From positions 1 to 64,000 of the forward strand of contig CAKUWY010000010.1 of NCBI GenBank assembly GCA_934699585.1: a stretch of 64,000 bases of DNA, in the 5' to 3' direction. Below, piece after piece: positions 8,478 through 16,963 of the stretch. The notes under the pieces were generated by a model, which was given only the letters and a program-made list of their open reading frames with translations, did no database searches and was not told where the DNA came from. Each line of letters opens with the position of its first letter. Within the stretch, counting starts at the first letter, position 1. The position numbers and the translations under genes are program-made. This DNA is from an uncultured Fibrobacter sp. (lineage in GTDB: Bacteria; Fibrobacterota; Fibrobacteria; Fibrobacterales; Fibrobacteraceae).

Positions 8478-9572
8478 GTGAGTTCTTTGAAATTTTTTTT
8501 GTTTTTTTTCGTTTTTTGGGGACTGCTTTTTGTGGCGTGCACCCAAGATGATGATGGTCCCATTGATATTTCAAATTCCACAGATGTTTTTGCCGGCGAA
8601 GGCTTTTTCTTGGCGGCAGAACTTGATTCGGGAAGATTGATTCATTTGGCAAATGATACGCTGTTCATAGAGTTGGACAGTATATGGTCGTTTTCTAATT
8701 GTGCCTTGTCAAACATCTATTTTGATGTTCAGAAAGAGGATACGGTTCTCGCGCTTCGTCCAGTTATTCAATACCAGACAAAGGTTGAAGATTGTGCGTC
8801 TCCCATGTATCGGCCCGATACGGTTATCAAGACATTTGTAGAGAAAAGAACCTTGGAAGGGATTTCACAAATCAACATATACAACGATTTGGATTCCCTG
8901 CTGGATACAATTTATGTTCGGCACGGTTCATTTAGCCTAGATACTTTTGAAATATATGTTGATTCCCTTTTTGATTCTGTAAAAGCTCTGCCTTTACGGA
9001 CAAAGGGAAGTCCGTCCTTGTTGAAAGTCCTGGATTCCTTGACTCCAAGAGTTTATTACTGGAGGACTATGCAATCCACATGTAAATTCCGTATGGATAA
9101 GTGTGGAAAGACTGTTCAGGATACCCTTTTCCCGTTGAGTTGGAGCTTGGGGGATACGGCCCTTGTCCCGCTTCGGCTGCGTTGTGCTGACTCTACTTTG
9201 ACTTATTGCAAGTCTGCTGGTTGGGAAAATGATTCCAGTGCTCTGGGAAATATTCGGGAGAGACAAGATACCCTATGGCACACCCACGTGTATTATGTGG
9301 AAAAAATTCCCAATTGCGGGTCTATTGATGTTGCATCGAAAAAATTTTCTTATACGCCTTTTGCGACCAAAAAAGATATGGTGGTAATAAGAGAATTGTA
9401 TTCGCCAGACAATTCGGAGACATTTTGTGGTCCTTCTACGCAAAAGGACATGTTCTGGTTGGACTTGAATGCCGCTCGTATGGTTCCCGACACTATCAGC
9501 ATGGATTCCTTACGCAAGGTGTGGGAAAAGGCAACGGTGGCCACGAGTGTGAATCCAAATAAGCGGAAGTAG
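8478..9572 (+). CDS. Hypothetical lipoprotein
   Basis: 364 residues from a GTG start with GAGG upstream. A hydrophobic N-terminus ends in a lipobox (LLFVAC, Cys21), so the product should be lipid-anchored. The rest is soluble, with several Cys residues and recurring D-T/D-S pairs (EDTVLAL, PDTVIKTF, RQDTLWHT) that suggest a repeated beta-strand architecture. I do not recognise a family. It is the third gene of the STAS operon, 18 bases after the LytM-like gene, so an envelope role is likely. Confidence 0.6.
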   Translation: MSSLKFFLFFFVFWGLLFVACTQDDDGPIDISNSTDVFAGEGFFLAAELDSGRLIHLANDTLFIELDSIWSFSNCALSNIYFDVQKEDTVLALRPVIQYQTKVEDCASPMYRPDTVIKTFVEKRTLEGISQINIYNDLDSLLDTIYVRHGSFSLDTFEIYVDSLFDSVKALPLRTKGSPSLLKVLDSLTPRVYYWRTMQSTCKFRMDKCGKTVQDTLFPLSWSLGDTALVPLRLRCADSTLTYCKSAGWENDSSALGNIRERQDTLWHTHVYYVEKIPNCGSIDVASKKFSYTPFATKKDMVVIRELYSPDNSETFCGPSTQKDMFWLDLNAARMVPDTISMDSLRKVWEKATVATSVNPNKRK

Positions 9573-9612
9573 TTGTGAGTTGTGAGTTTTGAGTAGTAAC
9601 TGAGAACTAACT
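9570..9612. repeat. Degenerate short-period repeat (family D)
   Basis: AGTTGTGAGTTGTGAGTTTTGAG words fill the whole gap between the lipoprotein gene and the Nudix gene, which leaves the Nudix gene without a separate recognisable promoter. Confidence 0.8.
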
Positions 9613-10335
9613 ATGGAATACTCTTTTGCATCAGAAATAGCCGAGTCCGACTACCCCTTGATTACTGAAAGTCGTATTTTCAAGGACTGGCTTGCAGCGA
9701 CCAGTGCAAAATTCAATATTACCAAGATCCATTTTACCTCGGTGGATTTCTTGCGCAATGGCCGCCAACCGCTCTTTATAAAGTTGAACGCCACGGCCAC
9801 GCTTCCTGACGGTCGCCCGGTTCACGGTATTGTCCTTGTTCGCGGAAATGCTGTCGGAATTTTGGTGGTGCTTCGTTGTGAAGGGAAAAAATATCTGTTG
9901 TTGGTAAAACAACCCAGGTTTGCCATCAGCGAGCAGGCTTCGCTAGAAATTCCGGCAGGGATTCTGGACTGGACGGGGGATTACCGCAAGGTGGCCCTTG
10001 CGGAGCTGGAGGAAGAAGCCCAGATCAAGGCCGATGATTCAGAACTAATTGACCTGATGGATTTCTGGTATCAGGGTAGGAGCGAAGGTTTTGCCGCCAG
10101 TTGTGGCCTTTTAGATGAACGTATCCGTTTGTATGCCATTGAACGGGACGTGACTCCCGAACAGCTTGCTGCCATGGACGGCAAGGACCAGCAGTACACC
10201 GAAGAAATAGAATGGATTAAGACCGTGGTGCTTCCGTACGAGGAGGCCGCCCGTCAGTTTATTGACGGAAAGAACTTAATAGCGCTGTTCCTTTACGAAC
10301 GATGGAAACAGGCTACCAGTTCCCAAGGTTGTTGA
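9613..10335 (+). CDS. Nudix hydrolase, ADP-sugar diphosphatase-like
   Basis: 240 residues. The Nudix box is at about residues 113-140 (EIPAGILDWTGDYRKVALAE then LEEEAQI); the usual R-E of REUxEE reads A-E and the Gly after EE is Ala. The surrounding sequence (LVKQPRF, GLLDERIRLYAIE) resembles the ADP-ribose / ADP-glucose pyrophosphatase branch, including the NUDT14-like group. Such enzymes hydrolyse nucleotide sugars to AMP and sugar phosphate, and a glycogen link would fit but is not shown. The 3' end overlaps the convergent small membrane protein gene by 23 bases. Confidence 0.75.
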   Translation: MEYSFASEIAESDYPLITESRIFKDWLAATSAKFNITKIHFTSVDFLRNGRQPLFIKLNATATLPDGRPVHGIVLVRGNAVGILVVLRCEGKKYLLLVKQPRFAISEQASLEIPAGILDWTGDYRKVALAELEEEAQIKADDSELIDLMDFWYQGRSEGFAASCGLLDERIRLYAIERDVTPEQLAAMDGKDQQYTEEIEWIKTVVLPYEEAARQFIDGKNLIALFLYERWKQATSSQGC

Positions 10336-10525
10336 TAGTAAGTCCTGCAAAAAATACCAGCAGGTAGCCGTACCACAGGTAGGTCATGACATAGTTGAGC
10401 CCGCGCTTATAGGCCTTGGGCTCGTTCTTGTTTTTTTCGCGAATGCGTACAATATTCTTACGCAGGTAAAAAACAGATATGGCGATGCCGATTAAGCTGG
10501 CGAGAATCAATAGAACGTAAACCAT
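10313..10525 (-). CDS. Small two-helix membrane protein
   Basis: 70 residues with hydrophobic helices at about 3-20 and 49-66 joined by a basic loop (RKNIVRIREKNKNEP). No family recognised. TATATT on the minus strand (10538-10533) stands seven bases before the ATG with no ribosome binding site, the leaderless pattern seen elsewhere, which supports the start. The 3' end overlaps the Nudix gene tail to tail. Confidence 0.6.
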   Translation of the reverse strand: MVYVLLILASLIGIAISVFYLRKNIVRIREKNKNEPKAYKRGLNYVMTYLWYGYLLVFFAGLTINNLGNW

Positions 10526-10617
10526 GGAGGGGAATATAGCTATTTGGTGGTTGGTATTTAGTGGTTGGGTGACGTGTTTTTACTAAATTTTCCTTGCTAA
10601 ACTTAAAAGGAACCGTT

Positions 10618-12231
10618 ATGGATAATATTACCCAGATTTGGAAGAAAATTCAGTCCCCCGAGTTCAATCCTGCCACAGACATGGGTCTGGTCGAACAGGT
10701 GAAACAGGTCGCTCTGACCTCCCAGGAGCCCGCCAAGGTGAGTTTTGGTACCTCCGGCTGGCGTGGCGAAATCGGTTCCGAATTTACGCTCCGCAACCTG
10801 CAGGTGGTGGGTGCCGCAATCGTCCGCCTCTATAAGGAAGCAACTCCTGAACTTTTTGAAGCTCTCGGCGTGAAGGATTTTGCCGAACTCCAGAAGAAGG
10901 GCGTCGTCGTGGGCCACGACAACCGCCTCCTCGGTCATGAATTCTGCGAGGCTGTTGCCGACCAGTTCGCCAAGGCCGGTGTGAAGGTCTACTACGGTGG
11001 CGAAATGCCCACACCGGAATTCAGCGCCTGCATCGAGATGCTCGGTGCCGCTTGCTCCATCAACATGACTCCGAGCCACAACCCGAGCCATTACAACGGC
11101 ATCAAGTTCAATCCGGCCGATGGCGGTCCTGCCGGTCCGGAAATCACGAACGTGATTACCAAGCTCAGCAACGAAATGATGGCCACCTGGAAGTTTGAAC
11201 CGGTGGGCAAGGTTGACTGGGAAATCATCGACTCCCTCAAGATTTACAAGGAATTCCTCGTCAAGCAGGGAACCATCAAGTTCGACCGCATCAAGGAATT
11301 CATCAAGAAGGGCCGCCTGACTCTCGTTTGCGACCACGTGCACGGTTCTACCCGCCGCCGTCCGGCCGCCCTTCTCGACAATCCGGAATGCCTGATTACG
11401 CTCCGTAACGAAGACGACTCCCTGTTCGGCGGTATCGCCCCCGAACCGTCCAGCAAGAACCTGGAAAAGGTCCGCAAGGTCCTTGACGAAAGCAAGTCCT
11501 GGTTCCGCCTGGGTGCCATTTTTGACCCGGATGGCGACCGTATCCGCTTCTACGACGGCACCCGCGAAATCGACATGAATCAGTTCGGCGCTATCGCTTT
11601 CCACTACATGGCTACCTGGCGCAAGGAACAGGGCTGCGTGGCCAAGTCCGTCGCGACTTCTAACTTTGTGAACATCATTGCCGAAAAGCTCGGCGTGCCC
11701 GTGATGGAAACTCCGGTGGGCTTCAAGAACTTCCGCCCCTGGCTTTCCCGCAATGCGAAGCAGAAGGCTCTTGTCGCTTTCGAAGAATCCGATGGTATTT
11801 CGGGCCTGAACAACACGCTGGAAAAGGATGCCCAGTTCGGCCTCCTCATCGCTCTTGAAATTATGGCTACCACGGGCAAGAACCTGGGTGAATACTTGGA
11901 TGCCCTTTACGAGGAATACGGCCGCTTCTATCCGACCCGCTCCGGCTTTGAAGTGGACAAGTCCCTGGTGGGTGAACCCTTGAAGGCCAAGGTGAACGCT
12001 ATCGCCGATATTGCGAAGCCGGGTGCAAAGGTTATGGTCGGTAACAATGAAAAGACCGTGAAGCAGCTCCTCACCCTCGACGGCGTGAAGATTATTTTCG
12101 ACGACGACTCCTGGATGCTGGTGCGTCCGTCCGGTACCGAACCGAAGGTTCGTATCTATACGGAATGCCGCAACCCGGATGAAAAGGATCCGATGTTCGA
12201 GGCGGCCAAGGCTTTGTTCTTCAAGAATTAG
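10618..12231 (+). CDS. Phospho-sugar mutase (phosphoglucomutase/phosphomannomutase family)
   Basis: 537 residues from the ATG at 10618, chosen because AAAAGG stands ten bases upstream; a frame start at 10594 lacks one. All four alpha-D-phosphohexomutase motifs are present: phosphoserine loop TPSHNP (Ser153), metal loop DPDGDR (Asp303-Asp307), sugar-specificity EESDGISG, and phosphate-binding RPSGTEPK (about 503). The enzyme interconverts hexose 1- and 6-phosphates and feeds glycogen, cell wall and nucleotide sugar synthesis. The exact substrate is not decided by the motifs. Confidence 0.9.
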   Translation: MDNITQIWKKIQSPEFNPATDMGLVEQVKQVALTSQEPAKVSFGTSGWRGEIGSEFTLRNLQVVGAAIVRLYKEATPELFEALGVKDFAELQKKGVVVGHDNRLLGHEFCEAVADQFAKAGVKVYYGGEMPTPEFSACIEMLGAACSINMTPSHNPSHYNGIKFNPADGGPAGPEITNVITKLSNEMMATWKFEPVGKVDWEIIDSLKIYKEFLVKQGTIKFDRIKEFIKKGRLTLVCDHVHGSTRRRPAALLDNPECLITLRNEDDSLFGGIAPEPSSKNLEKVRKVLDESKSWFRLGAIFDPDGDRIRFYDGTREIDMNQFGAIAFHYMATWRKEQGCVAKSVATSNFVNIIAEKLGVPVMETPVGFKNFRPWLSRNAKQKALVAFEESDGISGLNNTLEKDAQFGLLIALEIMATTGKNLGEYLDALYEEYGRFYPTRSGFEVDKSLVGEPLKAKVNAIADIAKPGAKVMVGNNEKTVKQLLTLDGVKIIFDDDSWMLVRPSGTEPKVRIYTECRNPDEKDPMFEAAKALFFKN

Positions 12232-12269
12232 GGATTGTTTGAGTTTAAAACAAAAAAAGGAAAATGACA

Positions 12270-13238
12270 ATGAAAAAACTACTATGCATGCTTTTTATGG
12301 CTTTTGCCGTGCTAAGCTTTGCACAAGAGGGTGCAAAGCCTGAGTTCCAGGCTTTTTCGGGCTCACTTCTGAAACTGAAATCGGCGGAAGGGGGGTGGCA
12401 GAAATTCTCCCTGAAAGTTGAGGTTGCTCCTTGGGCGTTCCAGGCCATTGGCGAGGTCCACATCGTGGCTGGTGACCCCGAACTTTTGAACTCTGCACTG
12501 TTCGATGGAACCGTCTATGCCGTGGTGGCTTACATGCCCTCTACAGCGACAGGAACCGATGGTAAGGAATACCAGGTGGGTGTCTTTGATATGATGCTCC
12601 TCTTGGAAGACGAGCCTACTCAGGTCCGTAACGTAAAGTTCAGATTGTTGCCTCCTGCCAATGACGAATGGGCACTCGGTATCTTCAAGGACGCTATTGC
12701 CTCCGGTACGGCTCTGGGTTCTGTTTGGGGCGGAGCATACGAAGAAGAGATCATCAAAGCATCCGCTGTTCCTTTGGACAAGAAGCAACTTCAGGCAAAC
12801 CTGAAGAAGAAGGAACGTCCTGAACCGACTCCCGTTGCCGAACCTGAACCGGCTCCTGTTGCAAAGAAGAAAAAGAAACGCTCCTATAACGAAGACGAAG
12901 AAGATGAGGATGGTTCTAACCTGACAGTGAAGGAAAAGCGCCGCCGTGCTATGCTGCAGAAAAAGCGCGAAGCCGCAGCAGAAGAGGCCGAAGAAGAGGA
13001 AGAACCCGTCGTGAAGAAGAAAAAGAAGAAAAAATCTTACGACGAAGATGAAGAAGAACCCGTCGTGAAGAAGAAAAAGAAGAAAAAATCTTACGACGAG
13101 GACGAGGAAGAGCCTGTCGTGAAGAAGAAAAAGAAGAAAAAATCTTACGACGAGGATGAAGAAGAACCCGTCGTAAAGAAGAAGAAAAAGAAGAAAAAGA
13201 AAAAAGTCGTTTACGAAGATGACGAGGAAGAGGAATAG
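12270..13238 (+). CDS. Secreted protein with Lys/Glu-rich tandem-repeat tail
   Basis: 322 residues from the ATG at 12270, which stands nine bases after AAGG; the ATG at 12264 is too close to it. A signal peptide (KKLLCMLFMAFAVLSFAQ) precedes a soluble domain (to about 175) of no recognised family. The remaining half is highly charged, with Pro/Glu segments and then an 18-residue repeat of the form PVVKKKKKKKSYDEDEEE. Such alternating polycation and polyanion blocks should be disordered. Function is unknown; binding to a charged polymer is only a guess. Confidence 0.65.
   Translation: MKKLLCMLFMAFAVLSFAQEGAKPEFQAFSGSLLKLKSAEGGWQKFSLKVEVAPWAFQAIGEVHIVAGDPELLNSALFDGTVYAVVAYMPSTATGTDGKEYQVGVFDMMLLLEDEPTQVRNVKFRLLPPANDEWALGIFKDAIASGTALGSVWGGAYEEEIIKASAVPLDKKQLQANLKKKERPEPTPVAEPEPAPVAKKKKKRSYNEDEEDEDGSNLTVKEKRRRAMLQKKREAAAEEAEEEEEPVVKKKKKKKSYDEDEEEPVVKKKKKKKSYDEDEEEPVVKKKKKKKSYDEDEEEPVVKKKKKKKKKKVVYEDDEEEE
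13005..13235 (+). repeat. 54-bp in-frame tandem repeat
   Basis: Unit starts at 13005, 13059, 13113 and 13167, exactly 54 bases apart, each beginning with the codons for PVV and encoding 18 residues. Three units are complete and the fourth has an expanded Lys run and diverged end. The near identity at DNA level suggests slippage or recombination can change copy number without breaking the frame. Confidence 0.9.
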
Positions 13239-13290
13239 TATTCCTGAAGAGTTTACAAAACATCAACTTTAAACCCCGATAGAGGTATTT

Positions 13291-14034
13291 ATGTCTGGTC
13301 ACTCCAAATGGGCCACCACCAAACGCAAGAAAGCTAAGACTGACGTCGCCCGCGCCAAGGCGTGGAACAAGCTGATTAAGGAAATCTCCATTGCCGCCAA
13401 GCTCGGCGGTGGAAACCCCGACGCAAACCCCCGTCTGCGTGCAGCTATCCTTAAGTCCAAGAGCCAGAGCTTGCCCACCAAGAATATTGAAAGCGCTATT
13501 GCCAAGGGTACGGGAGCCAACTCCGGTACCGAAATGACGGAGCCGCTGTACGAAGGACGCGGCCCGGCCGGTGTTGCCATCATGGTGCAGTGCTTGACCG
13601 ACAACAAGGTCCGTACCGTTGCCGAAGTCCGCAACATCTTCAACAAGAACGGCGGTTCCATGGGCGAATCCGGTTCCGTTTCTTGGGCTTTCACCTACAA
13701 GGGCGTGATTATCGTCGATGCCGAAAAGTACCCCGAAGAAAAGGTGATGGACCTGGTATTGGAAGCCGGTGCCGAAGACATGTCCACCGAAGACGGCGTG
13801 CACGAAATCTCCACCAGCCCCGAAGCCTTCGACGCCGTTTCCAAGGCTCTTGAAGCTGCAGGAATCGAAATGATGAGTGCCGAACTCAGCTACGTTGCCA
13901 ACGACCCTGTAAAGCTCGGTCATGACGACGCCCAGAAGCTTTTGAAGCTCATCGACAAGTTCGAAGACCACGACGACGTTCAGGATGTGTATCACAACGC
14001 CGAAATCGACGAAGCGGACATGGACGCGGAGTAG
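13291..14034 (+). CDS. yebC: YebC/PmpR family protein
   Basis: 247 residues, the normal family length, starting with the signature MSGHSKWATTKRKKA. Conserved segments GRGPAGVAIMVQCLTDN and NGGSMGESGSVSWAF are present. The family was long called a transcriptional regulator; members are also reported to help ribosomes at difficult sequences such as proline runs. AGAGG stands seven bases before the ATG. A good intrinsic terminator follows at 14102-14128, so the gene probably ends its transcription unit. Confidence 0.93.
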   Translation: MSGHSKWATTKRKKAKTDVARAKAWNKLIKEISIAAKLGGGNPDANPRLRAAILKSKSQSLPTKNIESAIAKGTGANSGTEMTEPLYEGRGPAGVAIMVQCLTDNKVRTVAEVRNIFNKNGGSMGESGSVSWAFTYKGVIIVDAEKYPEEKVMDLVLEAGAEDMSTEDGVHEISTSPEAFDAVSKALEAAGIEMMSAELSYVANDPVKLGHDDAQKLLKLIDKFEDHDDVQDVYHNAEIDEADMDAE

Positions 14035-14040
14035 AGGCTT

Positions 14041-14095
14041 GAGGTCGGGCTTCGCCCTTTGAGTGGTGAGGTCGCTCGTTATACTCGCTTTGAGT
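14041..14095 (+). repeat. Family B hairpin-cassette repeat
   Basis: GAGGTC is followed by the hairpin GGGC-ttc-GCCC (14047-14057), then TTTGAGTGGTGAGGTC, an imperfect palindrome GCTCGTTATACTCGC, and TTTGAG. The flanks match those of the repeats at 25.2 kb and 31.5 kb while the stems differ. Confidence 0.75.
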
Positions 14096-14101
14096 TAAAA
14101 G

Positions 14102-14128
14102 CCGATTGCCAAGTGCAGTCGGTTTTTT
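14102..14128 (+). terminator. Rho-independent terminator of yebC
   Basis: CCGATTGC (14102-14109) pairs with GCAGTCGG (14115-14122) with one T-G pair, followed by TTTTTT. Confidence 0.88.
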
Positions 14129-14171
14129 GTTTAACCAATTCTAGTAACGTAACTGCCGCGCTATGCGCGGC

Positions 14172-15356
14172 CTATCGTCCCAGCGTCTCGCGGTAGCTGT
14201 GGACTGCGGCCTTGTAGGTGCTGACGGCCTTGGAAATGCGCTCTGCGATGTCCTTTTGGCCCTTGTCGGTTATCATGTAGGCTTCGTCTTCGGGGTTGCT
14301 GATGAACCCAATTTCAAAGAGGACGGCTGGCATCAGCGCGCCCACCAGCACCATGAAACCGGCACCGCCCACGCCGCCTGCTTGCCTGCGGATTTTTCCG
14401 CCGTCCATGGCCTTGAGCATCTCTTCGGTGAACATGTAGCTGTTCTGCTTGTATTTTTCTAGGCGGGCTTCCAGCTTGAACCATTCGATGGGGGACAGTT
14501 CTTCTTTGGCGTTCTTTTCGCCGTAGAGCGTGGCCACCTTGTTTTCACGACGGGCGATGGCCTTGTCTTCTTCGCTTTCGGGGGCGCGCAGCACGTAAAC
14601 ATGGTAGCCCTTGACTTGCTTTTTGCGCTCGGCGGTAGCGTCGATGGCGTTGCAGTGCAGGCTGATAAACAGGTCACCGTCCCACTGGTTCGCAAGATTT
14701 GCCCGCTGGCCCAGCTCAATGAATACGTCCTTGTCACGGGTCATCTTGACGTTGAAACCTTCTTTTTCCAGTTCTTTTTTCAAAAGCTTTCCGATGGCGA
14801 GCACGATGTCCTTTTCGTTGGACTTTTTACCTTGGGCGCCGGTATCCTTTCCACCGTGACCGGGGTCGATGACGATGGTCTTGACTTCGCGGGTCCCTGC
14901 GGTTTCGTTTTTCGGGGGAGCAACGGCGGGAGCTGCTGCAACACTTGAACTTGATAAAACGGCCGAGCTTGACGATGCTACGGAACTAGATGACTGTATG
15001 ACACTGGAACTTGACGGTATCACAGAGCTAGAGGAAACGGGGATGAGGCTCGGGAAAAGCTTGTAGGCGTCGTCTCTTGAAACCCACAGGTGGCCGTTTT
15101 CAAGCTTGGGACTTGCCGCAAGCTCCATCACGTTGCTGTTGTGAGAAACGAAGGGAATCCCGATGGCAAACTTGGCCGTATCCTTGGCGGTAACCAGGAT
15201 GAATGTCTTTTGGATGGGAAACCAGTGGAAAGATGCTCCGGCATCTTTGGAAAGGGCTTCGGCATCCAAAAAGTCGTTCGAAGCCGCACTGGGAGAGCCC
15301 CATGCGAAGGTGGCGCAGACAAGGCATGCGAATATGGCGGCGACCAGTCTTTTCAT
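14172..15356 (-). CDS. N-acetylmuramoyl-L-alanine amidase (Amidase_3)
   Basis: 394 residues: signal peptide (1-20), an N-terminal domain of about 80 residues with HLWVSRDDAYKLFP, a serine-rich linker (about 107-140, typical of this organism group) and the Amidase_3 domain (about 158-390). Zinc ligands His167 (DPGHGG), Glu181 (SNEKD) and His234 (SLHCN) and the catalytic Glu348 (FEIGFISN) are all present, so it should be active. It cleaves the amide between MurNAc and the stem peptide. The start overlaps the smpB stop by four bases (obg-smpB-amidase operon). Confidence 0.9.
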   Translation of the reverse strand: MKRLVAAIFACLVCATFAWGSPSAASNDFLDAEALSKDAGASFHWFPIQKTFILVTAKDTAKFAIGIPFVSHNSNVMELAASPKLENGHLWVSRDDAYKLFPSLIPVSSSSVIPSSSSVIQSSSSVASSSSAVLSSSSVAAAPAVAPPKNETAGTREVKTIVIDPGHGGKDTGAQGKKSNEKDIVLAIGKLLKKELEKEGFNVKMTRDKDVFIELGQRANLANQWDGDLFISLHCNAIDATAERKKQVKGYHVYVLRAPESEEDKAIARRENKVATLYGEKNAKEELSPIEWFKLEARLEKYKQNSYMFTEEMLKAMDGGKIRRQAGGVGGAGFMVLVGALMPAVLFEIGFISNPEDEAYMITDKGQKDIAERISKAVSTYKAAVHSYRETLGR

Positions 15357-15826
15357 CGCAGGTGCACCTTTGCCGCCCGGGCCATTTCCAGCTTGGCGTC
15401 GCGGTTGATGATATCTTGCCGCTTGTCCCGCTGGTCCTTGCCGCGGCAGATTCCCATTTCCAGCTTGGCGCGGCGGTTCTTGAAATAGAGCTTCAGGGGA
15501 ATCAGCGTGCAGCCCTTCTGTTCTTTGGCCTTGCGCATCTTGGCGATTTCGTGAACGTGTGCCAAAAGCTTGCGGCGTCTTGCCGGGAAATGGTTGAAGC
15601 GGTTTGCGAAAACGTATTCATCGATATGGGCGCCCACCAGCCAGAGCTCGTTCTTTTTCTCGTCAATGTCGATCCAGGCTTCGCCCAGGGTGCACTTGCC
15701 GTCGCGAATGGACTTGACCTCTGAACCGATAAGCATGATACCTACTTCGAAGGTTTCGTCCACGAAGTAGAGGTGTTGCGCCTTGCGGTTCACGATAACA
15801 GGTGTACTCTGTTCCTTTTTAGCCAT
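15353..15826 (-). CDS. smpB: SsrA-binding protein SmpB
   Basis: 157 residues. The OB-fold body contains the usual HLYFVDETFEVGIMLIGSEV, GSEVKSIRDGK and the basic C-terminal tail (RDAKLEMARAAK) that folds in the mRNA channel. SmpB delivers tmRNA to stalled ribosomes. It lies three bases after obg and overlaps the amidase by four bases. No tmRNA gene was found in this window. Confidence 0.95.
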   Translation of the reverse strand: MAKKEQSTPVIVNRKAQHLYFVDETFEVGIMLIGSEVKSIRDGKCTLGEAWIDIDEKKNELWLVGAHIDEYVFANRFNHFPARRRKLLAHVHEIAKMRKAKEQKGCTLIPLKLYFKNRRAKLEMGICRGKDQRDKRQDIINRDAKLEMARAAKVHLR

Positions 15827-15829
15827 AAG

Positions 15830-16876
15830 TTAGGCCTTCTTTTTCCAGCCGCCCTTTTGGCTGTCGCTGCCGGAACTGCTCTTGCTTTCCCAGCCCACTT
15901 TTTTCTTTTGCACATGGGGCACGGCATCGTCCAGGGTCTGCTGCAGTTCCCTGCAGCCGTCGCCCGTAATGGCAGATGTCACGATGACTTTTTCCCTGTG
16001 CTTCTTGAATTCCTTGATGGATTCTTCGATTCCAAGGTCGCTCTTGTTCAGGGCAATTACGTAGGACTTTTGGGCGAGCTTCGGGTGGAACGCCTTCAGC
16101 TCGCTTTTGAGCACGGTAAACTGCTCATAGGCGTTTTCGGCAAAGCCGTCGATGACGAACAGCAGGGTGTGGGTGCGTTCGATGTGCTTTAGGAACTGGT
16201 GGCCCAGGCCCTTGCCTTCGCTGGCGCCTTCCAGAAGCCCCGGAATGTCGGCCACCACAAAGCTGTGACCGTTCATCTGCACAATGCCGAGTACCGGCTC
16301 CAGCGTGGTGAACGGATAATCTCCGACTTTAGGACGACCACTCGAAATCTTGTTCACCAGGCTGGACTTTCCTGCATTGGGAAATCCTACCAGGCCCACG
16401 TCGGCCATGAGTTTCAGTTCCAAGAAAAGTTCCCGCTTTTCGCCTTTTTCGCCGGGGGTGCACTTGCGGGGTGCCTGCACCTTCGGGGTGGCGAAATGCT
16501 GGTTGCCCATGCCGCCCTTGCCGCCACGGGCCGCAATCCATTTCTGGCCTGCTTCGGTCAGGTCTGCGAGGATGCGCCCTTCGGCGTCCTTGACGATGGT
16601 TCCGCGGGGTACGTCTACAATCAGGTCTTCGGCAGAAGCCCCGGTGCAGCGCTTGGCGCCACCGGGCTGGCCGTTCTTCGCCTTGTACAGGCGGGCGTTC
16701 CCCATGTCCAGGAGGGTAGAATACTGTTCGTTCACTCGGAGGATTACGTGACCGCCGCGACCACCGTCACCGCCGTCGGGGCCTCCCAGGGGCACGAACT
16801 TTTCACGGTGGAAACTGACGATGCCGTCACCGCCCTTGCCGGAGCGTACTTCGATAGATTTTTCGTCTAGGAACAT
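15830..16876 (-). CDS. obg: Obg family GTPase
   Basis: 348 residues: the glycine-rich Obg fold (about 1-160, with GKGGDGIVSFHREKFVPLGG), then a GTPase domain with G1 GFPNAGKSS, G3 DIPGLLEGAS and G4 NKSD, and a short basic tail. Obg acts in ribosome assembly and stress control. TACATT on the minus strand (16888-16883) lies exactly six bases before the ATG and no Shine-Dalgarno exists, so a leaderless message is likely. It heads the obg-smpB-amidase operon and is divergent from the FISUMP lipoprotein gene. Confidence 0.95.
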   Translation of the reverse strand: MFLDEKSIEVRSGKGGDGIVSFHREKFVPLGGPDGGDGGRGGHVILRVNEQYSTLLDMGNARLYKAKNGQPGGAKRCTGASAEDLIVDVPRGTIVKDAEGRILADLTEAGQKWIAARGGKGGMGNQHFATPKVQAPRKCTPGEKGEKRELFLELKLMADVGLVGFPNAGKSSLVNKISSGRPKVGDYPFTTLEPVLGIVQMNGHSFVVADIPGLLEGASEGKGLGHQFLKHIERTHTLLFVIDGFAENAYEQFTVLKSELKAFHPKLAQKSYVIALNKSDLGIEESIKEFKKHREKVIVTSAITGDGCRELQQTLDDAVPHVQKKKVGWESKSSSGSDSQKGGWKKKA

Positions 16877-16905
16877 GCAACAAATGTAGAAATTTTTGTC
16901 AAACC

Positions 16906-16933
16906 TTGACCCTGTGTATGTGAAAGCTATATT
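16906..16933 (+). promoter_or_regulatory. Promoter of FISUMP lipoprotein gene
   Basis: TTGACC (16906-16911), 16-base spacer, TATATT (16928-16933) followed by TGGT. It matches the tRNA-Arg and rpsF promoters in spacing and in the downstream TGGT. Confidence 0.85.
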
Positions 16934-16963
16934 TGGTATAACATAGTTTACTGGAGGCGTCTT

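Noticed and set aside
10603..12270. 555-codon open frame antisense to the phosphohexomutase gene
   Set aside because: Shadow frame; the sense gene carries all catalytic motifs.
13005..13235. Frameshifted low-quality sequence in the Lys-rich tail
   Set aside because: Units are exactly 54 bases apart and stay in frame to a normal stop, so this is a real repeat.
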